A stretch of 64,000 nt of DNA from Mortierella alpina. Taxonomy: Eukaryota; Mortierellomycota; Mortierellomycetes; Mortierellales; Mortierellaceae. Under the pieces are notes generated by a model, which searched no databases, was not told where the DNA came from, and worked only from the letters and a program-made list of their open reading frames with translations. Below are positions 10,380 through 20,776 of the stretch, one piece after another (within the stretch, counting starts at the first letter, position 1; each line of letters begins with the position of its first letter). Both the position numbers and the translations under genes were made by a program. The stretch covers positions 2,170,001 to 2,234,000 of the forward strand of contig JANATF010000002.1 of NCBI GenBank assembly GCA_029449245.1, written 5' to 3'.

Positions 10380-11432
10380 TTATTCCGAGTTCTGGCTTGT
10401 ATTTGCAATCCCCTCAGGAGGCGGGGGGACACGCGCTGGCCACTGTCCGCAGATGACACAAAAGGTCTGGTCCGGCTTCGAGAGATTGAACCCACAGCCG
10501 GGGGAAGGGTCTCTGCCGTCCTTCCTCAGCTTCTCCGGGTAGGTGCTCATGTCATCGTCAAACTCCTTCTTGAACACTTTAAAATACTGCAAATGCTCAA
10601 CATCTCGGATCTTGATCCCCTCTTGCTCAAAAATGCGATCCTGCTCCTTCTTGAGATCCTCGGCCGACATGGACTCTTGAAACATCTTTGGCAGAACCGT
10701 CGTACCCGACCCCACCTCTATGGGCTCCTTCTTTCTCCAGGCCGAAAACGCTTCCTCCTCAAAGGCCTCGCGCAGAATAAACTTGCCATGGAGCTGTCGA
10801 CCCGAGAGTCGGTCCTGCCATTCTCGGTCAACAGGGTGGTCATGGTAATTGATCTTTTCATCTCGCGTGCACTGCTGTGAGAACGCAATCAGCTCTGGGT
10901 CGAGGTAAGGCTGCACGAGTTGCAGTCCCAGGGCCTTGGCCAATTGCACACCCGAGAATCGCATGATCTTGGTCAGCTTGTCGGAATACGCCTGCAGACG
11001 CTCCGCAGACATGTTGTGCAGGAACAAATATCCCGCAAAGAGCTCATCGGCACCATCTCCCGTCATGACGGTTTTGTAACCCAGCGATTTGGCGACAGAC
11101 AGACCCCTGGCAATGACGATGCCGTTGCGAAGTTCCATGGGATCAAAGGTCTGGAGGGTCTGGATACAGAACTCGAGTTCCTCAAGGACCGAGTCCAGTG
11201 TGATCTTGACGACTTTTTGCGTCAGACTTAAGCGAGCCGAGATCTGGGTCGCATAGAACTCGTCTATGGCCTGATCCGTGCAGAGGACGGTGACAGCTCC
11301 TGAGAGAGACTTTGGCGTTTGCTCATCCTTGCCCTCTTCTGTACTGGCGTTGTAGACTGCAAAGGCGGCCTCTGCAAGGATGGAGGTGTCGACACCTCCC
11401 GAGAGGAGGATACAGTCGCAGGGTGTGGTCAT
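10380..11432 (-). CDS. Asparagine-synthase-like PP-loop protein, copy A (truncated 5' end)
   Basis: Encodes about 350 residues from the first available ATG (11430-11432). It keeps the PP-loop SGGVDTS and a GDGADELFAGY motif, as expected for the synthetase (AMP-forming) domain of asparagine synthases. No N-terminal glutaminase domain is present. Compared with copy B the first 31 residues are missing: homology with B ends near 11484, and the upstream DNA is an unrelated fragment also found at 32.1-32.3 kb. One Cys of the C-terminal CxxC...CxxC ribbon is changed (SPGC instead of CPGC). The TAA stop lies inside an AATAAA hexamer (rc of 10379-10384), so the 3'-UTR is very short and converges on NLR-A. 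It may be expressed from a new promoter or be decaying. An open frame extends upstream of 11432 to a TAG at 11529-11531. Confidence 0.7.
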   Translation of the reverse strand: MTTPCDCILLSGGVDTSILAEAAFAVYNASTEEGKDEQTPKSLSGAVTVLCTDQAIDEFYATQISARLSLTQKVVKITLDSVLEELEFCIQTLQTFDPMELRNGIVIARGLSVAKSLGYKTVMTGDGADELFAGYLFLHNMSAERLQAYSDKLTKIMRFSGVQLAKALGLQLVQPYLDPELIAFSQQCTRDEKINYHDHPVDREWQDRLSGRQLHGKFILREAFEEEAFSAWRKKEPIEVGSGTTVLPKMFQESMSAEDLKKEQDRIFEQEGIKIRDVEHLQYFKVFKKEFDDDMSTYPEKLRKDGRDPSPGCGFNLSKPDQTFCVICGQWPARVPPPPEGIANTSQNSE

Positions 11433-11484
11433 TGTGAGTGACTTGAGGAGCAGGCGTCGCAGCTCTTGCACGCGGACTGGGTGC

Positions 11485-11700
11485 GGGCTTGAATGTGGAA
11501 GGGTGTATGCCTGTGTCTGTGTCTGAGTCTACGTCTCATTCATCTGCTTGCGTGGAAAACCAGGCGCTGTGGAGTCGCTCTATTTGACGCGCAGGAGGAA
11601 GGGCGAGAAATGTCAGGCAGTGGGTAGGCAACATGCTCAGAGAGATAAAACTGACATCTAGACAGACAACAATGCGGGCAGTACTGTAGGCAGTGTATCC
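11485..11700 (-). repeat. Transposed fragment of the His-rich gene (matches 32107-32342)
   Basis: About 216 bases match 32107-32342 closely in the same orientation, including the CTGTGTCTG/CAGACA microrepeat and the stretch ending in GCAGTGTATCC. At 32 kb this DNA is the end of intron 1 plus the first part of exon 2 of the His-rich gene. Here it abuts the truncated 5' end of asparagine synthase A, so it marks a rearrangement breakpoint. Confidence 0.8.
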
Positions 11701-12179
11701 CGCGCACTCATGCGCCTTGCCCTTCTTGCCGCCTTGTCACCTACTCTCTCGTCCTCGTTGTCGTGGTCGTTGTCTGGCATGAGGGCCATTGCTCCTTTGT
11801 GATGTCGACGAATGAGCACGCCCATGCGGCCATGTCGCCTAGTCAGGATCACATACCTCGGTGCCCACAGCAACAGATTCAGTGGCACTCACCCGCCCAC
11901 CCCCTTTTTTTTAACCACGGGCGGAGTGAGTCTCCTTGGGCGACGAGCTCTGCATTCACATTCCATTCCTCATCTCCGCTTGATCTCGCCCACTCCTGCA
12001 TGGCTATAGACATGCACCCACACCCTTGTCCGCTAACAGAGTGCCTATCCTTTCTTCCCTTCCCTCGACGCTATCTTCAAACCTCCCTGTCGTGTCCGTC
12101 TCTGCTCGCGCCCTTCATATTCATAGTGGCCACCCCCCTCCTCCACCAGTCAACTCCTCCGACTCCTCCACTCGTCCGA
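11701..12179. other. Gene-poor stretch, pyrimidine-rich
   Basis: An open frame covers much of this stretch, but its translation looks like a shadow of C/T-rich DNA (Pro, Ser, His, Leu). I see no convincing gene. It may be the upstream region of the coding remnant that starts at 12180. Confidence 0.3.
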
Positions 12180-13750
12180 TGTCGTTCGAGTTCTTCAGGA
12201 GCACCCGGGAAAAGTTTGCTGCCATCCCTTCACCCATGCTCTCGTCTGCGTCCAGCACCAGCAACGGCGGCCAGACATCCAGGACCGGGAAACGCGAATC
12301 CGCGCCGCCGGTCCTTCACATCTTCACCTCTTCCGCCTCTTGAGGCAGGAGGGGGTTCAGCCCAACAGCACCCTGCAACACTGCGGTCTCGGTCCAACTC
12401 ACACGTCCAAATCCCTCTGTTTTCGCCAGCGACCGCTCACCGCCCACTTCCTGCCTTGCCCATGTCTGGCGCAAGTGCGGTCACCTCTCGGGACTTGATC
12501 AAAGCGCCTATCGAAGGCGAGAGTAATTCCAAGAACTCGACACTCTCGATCAAACCCTCGGGTCCAAATCGTCTAAACCCCAAAGGCGATGCTCGTAATC
12601 GACACAGTCCACAGTCGCCCCAGTTCAGACCCCAGGAGCTTATGCAGCCTACCGGACAGCATGGAGGACCCGGGCCAGGGACGACCGAGTCGCGGGCCGT
12701 GGAGTATCAGAGAAGCATCGAAAGCAAGGTCAGCCAAAACAGGAGCAGTAATGGCAACCACACATCTTTGGCAAGTATGCAGCAGCCCTTGTCCACCTCT
12801 CGGATAATCACAGAGCAATGTCCGAGTAGACACGAGATCAAGGTGGCAGAGCCATGGACTTGCGGCGATGGGACTGGACCACATGATGAGCCATGGAGAG
12901 AACTCAAGAGTGGGTGTGCGTGTATCAGCTTGATGATAGCACAGGGAATGAACAGCAGCAGTGATTATTGACCAGGCTGTCAGGGGCATCATCGATGCGC
13001 GGGGATGATGCTGGTATGCGTGGCCAACACGCGACAGCCAGCCTACCCTCGACCACACCCTTGATCAGGCTACGGCATCTCATTGCCTAAACGTCGCCCA
13101 TCCTCACCGCATTGTAGCCTTGCACACCAATGACGACCACTCGACCAGGCCCTGCGCTCTCTCTCGCTCTCTCTCTCCCCCGCCTCTCTCTGTTTCGTTC
13201 CCTCGCTCAGTCACTCAGGCGTGTGCATATTTCTAACGCTCGACTTTATTCTCCCGCTCTTTTCGCTTTGTACTTTTCCCGCCTTTTTTTGTTGAGCTGC
13301 ACCAACTCACTCTAGCAACCGCGTAATTCACCTGTCTTTGGAAGCTCCAGCCATAATACCCGCCGCCGCCTCCTATCATCATGTTATCGCATCATACGCG
13401 CCAACCAGGACACAGCGCCGAAATCGACTCGTGCTCAGAAAAAGACAACGGCAGACTCATTATCCCTGGTAGAGAGCACAATGACCACAGGAGCATTGCC
13501 CAGACCTTCTGCAAGCCGTAGCAGACGCCATTCTTCAGCAGCTGCCTCCTTATCTAGTCATACTCAGCATCTGAGTACTATCAAGAGAGGCCCCAGCACT
13601 GCAGATGTGGGCACAACAGGAGCGAGATTCTTAGAGCCTGACACCGTCGCGAAGGGCACAGCACGGGAGCACTTGAGGAGTATCTTGCCAATCTTTAAGC
13701 AGGCTTCTCCCCGCTCCAGTGTCTCATTTGATGCCACGCCAATCGCCTAG
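12180..13750 (+). pseudogene. Broken coding remnant, possibly the 5' exons of coiled-coil gene B
   Basis: ATG at 12180 opens a frame beginning MSFEFFRSTREKF. It runs into a stop at 12341, while the reading frame shifted by one continues with a similar Ser/Pro-rich composition to about 12850, suggesting a one-base frameshift near 12290. A second open block, 13317-13750, follows a good acceptor (CACTCTAG at 13316) and encodes Ser/Thr/Arg-rich sequence. A frame change near 13740 would lead into the region related to window position 1. The simplest reading is the 5' part of the decayed coiled-coil gene B, whose intact counterpart would lie left of the window. This is inference, and a separate small gene at 12180 remains possible. 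A CT-rich tract lies at 13150-13210. Confidence 0.35.
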
Positions 13751-13799
13751 CCACCTTGTAATGCAGCCGCCCTCGCGCTATCAGCCTCTCGGTCAGGGC

Positions 13800-16285
13800 G
13801 AAGTAGCAGTACTATTCGCCATCCCAGCATTAGCAGTCTCAACAACAGCAACAGCATCAGCATCAAGAATATCACTATCCGAGTGGATGAAGTCAGCCTC
13901 AAAATCATCGTCATCGTCATCTTCTTCAACAACAACAACAGCAGCAGCAGCAGCAGCAACAACAACAGCAAAAGCACCATCACATGCAAGGATCATCGGA
14001 TCGGACGATGGGTATTAATCCGGTCGACAGTTCTGGAACTACGGTCGCTGGCGACACTGGATCAAGAGAGAGGGTGTTTCCGACATGGCCTTCAGAAGCG
14101 ACTCTGGTCTATAAACCCCATCCGCCGCGACAAAGTCAGGATTCTTGTGCTCCAGCCCGTGTTCGTGAGGATTCTTTACCGTCCCAACCATCGGACGGTA
14201 ATCTGACAGGTACAGTCACGGCTACTGTCTCAGAAATGACAGCCGTGGGATCCAAGAGCCCAAGCACGTCTCCAGAATCGGGAGAAAGTTTTCTTCGCCA
14301 CCCCACACCTCTGTTCTGGACGCGCTCGAGAGTCATGTGTCAGAGTCCCATCAAACGATGCAGGTCCTTGAGGGCGAACTCGGACTTTTGAGACGACATT
14401 CTGTGGTCCTGAGTGCGAGCGGCACAACGGCATCAGAGTCAAGACCACACCACCGTCATCTACTCGATCCCAAGCTGAGGATACGATTCGAACCGCGCTC
14501 GAGAAGAGTCTCAAAGACGCGTTGCTAAAAGAAGGAAATGGCGCGACAGGAGCTCGAGAATGAGCGGCAACCCTGGCAGGACGATCAGAACCATCGGATG
14601 ATCCGGATCAGCTCTTTGGAACACAGTCTGGTAGCAGTTGAGGACGCTGAGAAGAACACTGTATCAGTAGCAGATCCTACCACCGGCTCAAACGGATCAC
14701 ATTCGTCTATAGAGGAAATAATCAAGGCGCTAAAGTCCCAACTACGCGAAGCCATTGATGAGATCGACACCCTCAACCAACAACAACAATCCAGTAACAA
14801 GTCGATGCGCCAGCTCTTTGATCTTGTTCCGGACTCTCCAAGGAAGAATCATATGCAGCTGCTCATGTCTCATCAGCATCTTCAACAGCAAATCGCCAAC
14901 AGTAACAACGGTAATAGTGGTGCTGGAGGTCGAGGTGGCTCTGGAAGGGAGAGTCCCCTATGGGCAGTTCTCGAGATCTCGGGGAGGGCGAGTCCTGCTG
15001 ATAGTGTCTCGTCGCTGTCGTCTGGAGGTGCGGTTGGGTTCAGCGTGGACGCCGTTATTGTGCGTGTGAAAGAGCTGGTAGCACATAGTCAGCAATTGGA
15101 TCAGGACAATGCGCAGCTCAGACAGAAGTTTGGTCCTGCAAATATTATTCACACCTCGACAGTGGCAGATTCTGATAGCCATGAGCAGCAGAATCAGCAC
15201 TTGGAGAAGTTGTCAGCAGAAGATGACCTGTCCCAGCAGCCGCAGCCCCCTGCACATTCCACTTGGATTTTGAACTCGGAACTAGAGCGTCTGCAGGCGA
15301 GCTCAGGGATGATCCAGCTCCTGGAGAAGGAACTGGAGCTTCTGAAGCAGCACACGGACGTGTTATTTGACGAGACTGCGTGTTTGGCAGAGCTCGCAGC
15401 GGCGAGCGCGACCGGAGTATCCACAGCCTCTTCCAGAGGTTCAACCTCCGAGTATGGAGGTTTGGGTGGCAAGTCGACAACAGATGGCGCTTCGGACTTG
15501 CAGGAGATCATTCGGATCAAGGACAATCTCCTCCAGGAACAGGACCAGCTTGTTCGAGAGCAAGATGTGGCTCTGCAGCGGCTTCGGTCTCAGCTGTCAG
15601 ATGCAGCTGGCCCCTACGGCAATAAGAATGGATGGACTGATGGAGCAGATAGTAACGCTTTACCCGTGATGAGTTCTTTCGATATCACAGAACTGGAGGA
15701 GTTCAAAATCAAGTGCGAGAAACTAGAGGAGCAGGTCGGAGAGATGCTCATGATGATTGCTGCTCTCGAGAACGTCAGTGGTGGGCCTGGATCTGGAGCA
15801 CAGCTCTTGCAGGCCTTATCCTCCTCTCAGACTTCACCTCCTGGATCGTGGTTCTCGTCAGGACTTGGGCTGAGCAGTGCCATGAGCTCTCTGAATTTTG
15901 GATCCTTGACGCTGAAGCAACAGCAACTCAGCCAGACGCGACGGCCTCGGGAGTGTCGTCGCCCATACCGTCGAACGTGGAGGCGTTTTACAACCAGAGG
16001 CGATCTCAGGAAGGACCCAACGAAAGTACACGCAGTCTGACGTCCTCCAGTGCCAACAGCAGCAGTGTAAATCTCGCGGTGGGCAGTGGCAGTAGCAATG
16101 CTGCAGTAGCGGGAGCAACGGCAGCCTTGAGGAAAGAGTTCAGGAGAGTGATGGCCGAGCTCCGGGAGGAGAAAGAGAAGGCGTTGCGGAAGGAGGTGGA
16201 GGAGCGACGACGTCTGGAAAGGGCGGTGCGGCAGCTTCCTAGGGAGCTACAGCGGTTTAGAACACCACGCATTCATCTTGATTCA
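13800..16285 (+). pseudogene. Decayed copy B of the coiled-coil gene
   Basis: Collinear with copy A but broken many times. The first 120 bases match window positions 1-110, then the sequence jumps inside a CAG/CAA run directly to the match of copy A position about 1330, so both introns and exon 2 are missing. In the copy A frame there are stops near 13835 (TAG) and 13888 (CGA to TGA). Single-base indels occur near 14283 (AAAA to AAA), 14420, 14530, 15925 and 16250. There is also an in-frame 18-base deletion near 14305. The largest surviving open block, 14538 to about 15920, is about 90 percent like copy A. The 3'-UTR is conserved, including AATAAA at 16421. A message might still be made, but no full-length product is possible. 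Confidence 0.85.
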
Positions 16286-16680
16286 TGCTGCTGTTTCCTT
16301 TTTCCGTTCTCTTGTTTGTGTACTTCATTGCCTTTATAATATTTGCATTGTCTCCTTGCAGTAATTCAACACCTTTTATGCCTTCGCTGCAACTGCAAGA
16401 TCTCGCCGCTGGCATGCCACAATAAATGTAGTATTATCATTAATATTACGTGTGGCCACGGCACGCGAGTGTCTGTAATAAAGGGATCGCCGCTCAAACC
16501 GAATGTTCTCGCTGTCCAGCGCCGTTGTTGTTGTAACACACCAAACTGCGGTTCAACACCGATGTCCGGTCGCGTCGGTTTCAGATCGCGTGCAGTTCAT
16601 GCAGTCCAGATCGCGTGCAGTTCACGCAGGCCTGTCAATTCCGATGGTAAGACAAGGACACTGTAGTATTCACCACTGAT
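16286..16680. other. Former 3'-UTR and spacer of pseudogene B
   Basis: Up to about 16450 the sequence follows the 3'-UTR of copy A. After that it is diverged and includes a short duplicated phrase (CAGATCGCGTGCAGTTCA occurs twice, near 16605 and upstream). No gene is seen. Confidence 0.4.
16421..16426 (+). terminator. AATAAA signal retained downstream of pseudogene B
   Basis: Same hexamer and flanks as 3862-3867 in copy A. Confidence 0.45.
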
Positions 16681-16688
16681 GTGTAGAG
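16681..16688. repeat. 8-bp target-site duplication, left, outer element
   Basis: GTGTAGAG occurs directly before the left terminal inverted repeat and again at 19858-19865. It fits the hAT target preference nTnnnnAn. Confidence 0.8.
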
Positions 16689-16736
16689 TACGGCCCTGAA
16701 CGAGCAAAATATTTTACTTGCTTGCTCACTAGCGAG

Positions 16737-19627
16737 TACGGCCTTGACCAAGCAAAAATTCTGCTCACTCGCTCGCTAGCGAGCGCAAGTTCACCTGCGC
16801 TCGCTCACTTGAGGTATTAAGGGTGCAAATTAAGGTTCGGGATGTATTAATACCTGTGAAAGAAGATGCTCGGCATGACCACGAATATTCGTTTGCTCTA
16901 AGAGGACGTTGAAAACGCAATAATATACCACTTTGCACTAGAGAAAACGGCTACGCATACATACTAAACGCCTATACGCCCATACGCTCAAGTCGTTTGA
17001 CACACATTGTCTTTTGTTCCGCCTCAATTACCATTCCACAGTGACAATACTGTAATGAACTCCGAGACGTCAGATATAGCGGAATGGGCATCCCAAATTG
17101 ACTCCGACTCTGATGGTGATGAAAATCCCGTACCTCTATCCGTACACACGGCACCAATTGCGCGTACTGGAGACCGCAACAACAGCGACGATGACACCCA
17201 GTGGAAGAGATACCACTCCACCCTCCCATTGGGGAGGCTCCCACCTATCGATACCTGCGCGGCCGCCCACAGTAAATACCGACACCTGCAATATATTCAA
17301 ATACGAAGTATTTCTCCTACGAGAGCTGTGGCATACCACTTCTTCCCTTTTCATTCCACCGCCAAGAATGCTCCGCCAATACCACCATTACGGGAATGCT
17401 CAATAGACGGTTGTCCTCACACGGTGACACCCAAAACCAGCACAACTATGATGGCCGATCACATTGGCGATAAGCACAAAGACATTTGGGAGGCACTGCA
17501 GTTATTTCGAACTAAGCAAGAGGAGGCCGCAGTCGCCAAGCGATCACAGCCTACGATCAGCGAATCCTTCCACAGGGCAGGGACCAAACCACTCACCAAA
17601 TCACAGAACCAGGCGTTTCTACGTCTAATAACCAAGTGGATAGCCAGGGGGTTGATTCCTATGTCGTATCTCCAGCAGTCCGAGTTTCGGCAGATGATCC
17701 AGTTTCTTGACTCTCGTTACCGTGTCCCATCCATACGATCATTCAAGAGAGATCTACGCGCTTATAAGGTCGAGCTTACAAGCAAGTTGATCGACATCAT
17801 TGCAGACTGTAGAAAGGTGGCTGTGACAGCCGACGGGTGGAAAAGCTCAAAGGGAGAGTCATTCTTTGGAGTAACATTACATTATGTAACCGATGACTGG
17901 AATATTATGACAATCACATTGGCCATGCAATCGATCGCTGAGCGGCAAGTTGCAACGTTTCTCAAGGAGACACTAAGTAAGTTTTTCTTTGGTTTCTCAC
18001 AGAATATCAATGATAGGAGGAAGTGCTAATTGGCAGTGTAGTGGAAATATTTAGAGACTGGAGTCTGACGACGAAGGTTCTGGTGGGGACTACGGACTCG
18101 GGGTCGAATATCAAGAAAGCTATGGCCGATCTGGGTGACATTGGTATCAGGTGGCTACCTTGTGCAGCTCATACAATACAACTATGTATCCAGGCGGCCA
18201 TCAAGATTAGCACACGCCATATTGGAACCAATAGGCGCCGAACCGATATTTGCCGCATGGATAACATCATCGACAAGTGCCATGATCTCGCTGTTTTCAT
18301 TCGGAGAACATCAACTGTTCGAAAACAAGTCCATATGGCGCAGATGGCACGCAACAGGAGACGGGGCCTACCACCCTCGGGCCCTGTCAGTCTTTCAGTC
18401 ATTCTAGATGTGCCAACTAGATGGAACTCCCAATACTTTATGGTTGAGCGCATCCTTCACCTTTTGGAGGCTATTCAGGAGGCGGAAACTGAGCTGGAAT
18501 GTGGAGACTCGGACATGCAAAACCTCGGAAGCACCCTCAACAGCAAAATGCTCAGTAACGAAGAAGAAGCAGTGGCGAAAGACTTTTTAACAATTCTAAA
18601 GCCTGCTGTGGAGTTCACTGCGCAGGTGAGCGCTGAGAATATGTCGACTATCTCTCAAGTGTATCCTGCGATCTGGGACATGATCGAGGGATGGGAAACT
18701 ATTAACGAACCGGACCCTGTAACGACCAGCGCTGGGAAGGAGCTAAGAAGAGCATTAATAACCGAGGCTAAGAGACGTTGGAGTATACACAAGCTGGATG
18801 ACTTCTGCATAATCGCCATGTATCTGAATCCATGCACAAGGGATCATTCTTTTGCCAGCAGGGAGGTGAAGAGAGGGAATCTCACTGCTACCCTACTAGT
18901 GCATGGACATGAGCTGGTCTACAAGACGATATGTGATATGTCAAAAGACGGATATCCATTCCCTCGGTCAAGCAAGAAACCACGCTGTTCCTCCGAGGAT
19001 GAAACGGACAACGAAATAGACCATGATGGTGTTCCGGTCAGGTCACCTCAAGCAAAAATGGAGGCTATGGTTCAGAAGGAACTTGAGCGCTATGAAGGTC
19101 ATCAAGTGACAACAAGGCGCAAGAGTAACACCAAGGGAGCGGATCCTTTGGACTGGTGGCACACTAGACACTTCAACTACCGGTATCTTCCTGTTATCGC
19201 GCGACATTATTTAGCGATTCAAGCATCATCAGTGGCATCGGAGCGCCTCTTCAGTGATGCAGGGAATCTTGTTTCAAAAAAGCGAACTGGTCTATCATCT
19301 GCTATGATCGCCGATCTCCTATTTGTTCGACGGGCTATGGGCCACGAGCAAAGGTACCAGGAGCTACAGCAATTGCAGGAGCACGAGTGATTCATAAAAT
19401 GAATGTATAAATATCTCTGTTACAAAGTCAGTTTGATCTCGTATCAAAACTCCCCAGCGAAGGAGATGAGATATTTTTGCAAACTTGGAGACCCTTTTGA
19501 TGCCAGACGGCCAAGCGGGAAGATGAAAAAAGTGCTAATACTGCAGTGAGCGAGCAAAAAAATCCAGCGGTCGCTCACTTAGCGAGTTACTCGCTTTAGC
19601 GAGCATGCTCGCTAGGTCAGGGCCGTA
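16737..19627 (+). mobile_element. Inner autonomous hAT-family DNA transposon
   Basis: Nearly perfect 13-base inverted ends (TACGGCCTTGACC at 16737, reverse complement of TACGGCCCTGACC at 19615-19627). An 8-base direct repeat, CTAGCGAG, flanks them at 16729-16736 and 19628-19635 and also fits nTnnnnAn. Because CTAGCGAG-like motifs recur in the subterminal region, the duplication alone would be weak evidence. The matching inverted ends directly beside it make nested insertion the best explanation. It carries one uninterrupted two-exon transposase gene, so it may be, or recently have been, mobile. Confidence 0.7.
17055..19390 (+). CDS. hAT-family transposase with BED-like finger and hATC domain
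   Basis: join(17055..17976, 18042..19390), 756 residues. The intron has a GTAAGT donor and a GTGTAG acceptor and keeps the frame. N-terminal half: acidic Ser/Asp region, then a BED-like zinc finger (CSIDGC, about 40 residues, H-x4-H at about residues 120-150). Catalytic core landmarks typical of hAT: TADGW near residue 260 (first Asp) and TDSGSN near 320 (second Asp), followed by a helical insertion. The C-terminal hAT dimerisation domain is clear: DWW, ASSVASERLFSDAG and KKRTGLS. No frameshift or internal stop is seen. It catalyses cut-and-paste transposition of its element in the nucleus. Confidence 0.9.
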
Positions 19628-19857
19628 CTAGCGAGCAAATATTTACGGGTGCTCGCTCGCTAAGATCATAGCACTGCAGAAACACGCGCGGCCTTCCGGA
19701 GCCAACAAAGAAGGTAGAAGATAGTAAAAGTGCAGTTGCTGTAGCGAGCGAGTAACAAATTCAAGCACTCGCTCACGTAGCGAGTAACAAATTCAAGCAC
19801 TCGCTCACGTAGCGAGTTGCTCACTTTAGCGAGCATGCTCGCTAGTTCAGGGCCGTA

Positions 19858-19865
19858 GTGTAGAG
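19858..19865. repeat. 8-bp target-site duplication, right, outer element
   Basis: Second copy of GTGTAGAG, directly after the right inverted repeat. Confidence 0.8.
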
Positions 19866-20776
19866 TGAGAAGCTGCAGGAGCACACATGGTGACTCGAAT
19901 CGGCGCTCAGCCCACCCCATGATTTGAGGACCCGTCGCGCCAACAATTAGATTTAGTGCGCAGTGGGTGCGATTTGTAGACTACAAGAACAAGCAGACGG
20001 TGTGTGGCTGATACATGGTGCCCTTGCATATTCATGCTCACAATAACCGTCGGAACACAATGCTCGAGGTGCACAAGAAAGATCGAGGGCGAAGATCGAA
20101 GGCGAAGGTTAAGATTGCGTGCCGCTCCCACGCTTTTTAAAATTTTTCTTACTTTGTCTTCTTTGTCTTCCCTTTTTTTTCACCATTCCGTTTCTTTTCT
20201 CCATCTATACGCTCATTCTCCAGAGAGCGCCAAAATTGCAATCAAGAACCTGTAAGTTTGAGGTTATGTTTGAGGATGGAGTCGAGTGTATTGATAATGA
20301 GCTGTACCTACCCTACAAACTCGTGCTAACCCACATATGGATACCGGATACCTTCCTGTGATTTGGCCGTCATTGACTATCAGGGAATCGAACTCTCGCG
20401 AACAAACCCATCGTTCCTGAGCCATCTTAGACCGACAGATAGTGCTATCGTCCTTGGACAACGCTCTCTCTTTTGTCTCTCTCCAGGTATTGCAAGACCA
20501 ACGAAGACACGCGATTTAAATTAGCCATGAATACTCGTATGGTCGCTAACTAGATCAATTGTGTTTAATTGATACGTGCCTTAGTACCGCTGTCATTGAA
20601 CCTCTTGTGACATTTGAATTCTTGGCTATACTCCTCTATATCGTCAGTGTGATAGCTTTGACTTTACTCAAGGTAAGAACAACCTATAGCTTTGCTTAAC
20701 GCATATCTTCATTGGCTCACAGTAAGCGCTAACCATTTTCTTTCTATTGCAATGGATGCAGCATCAGACAACTACC
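19866..20776 (+). promoter_or_regulatory. Promoter region of NLR-B with 5'-UTR intron
   Basis: From about 19960 this follows the upstream region of NLR-A with scattered changes and small indels. The probable 5'-UTR intron is 20673-20761 (donor AGGTAAG, branch CGCTAAC, acceptor GCAG). No gene is seen. The outer hAT-like element lies about 900 bases upstream of the start codon. Confidence 0.45.

Larger units (their letters stand above)
16689..19857. mobile_element. Outer hAT-like element (MITE-sized), split by a nested hAT
   Basis: Bounded by a perfect 13-base terminal inverted repeat (TACGGCCCTGAAC at 16689-16701, its reverse complement at 19845-19857) and the target duplication GTGTAGAG. Removing the inner element and one copy of its target duplication leaves about 270 bases, rich in AGCGAG/CTCGCT subterminal motifs and with no coding capacity, as expected for a non-autonomous hAT. 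The right part has a 32-base tandem duplication around 19750-19815. The element is absent from the matching place in copy A, so it entered copy B after or during the duplication. Confidence 0.75.

Noticed and set aside
11763-12180. Long rightward frame starting at 11763
   Set aside because: The first 140 codons look like translated C/T-rich non-coding DNA; only the part after about 12300 has the composition of a real exon, and it is better explained by the ATG at 12180 plus a frameshift.
17007-17054. Upstream extension of the transposase before ATG 17055
   Set aside because: No ATG in this stretch; the first ATG in frame is 17055.
20747-20776. ATG at 20747 as start of NLR-B
   Set aside because: It lies in the conserved 5'-UTR intron, and in NLR-A the matching ATG is out of frame; 20777 is shared by both.
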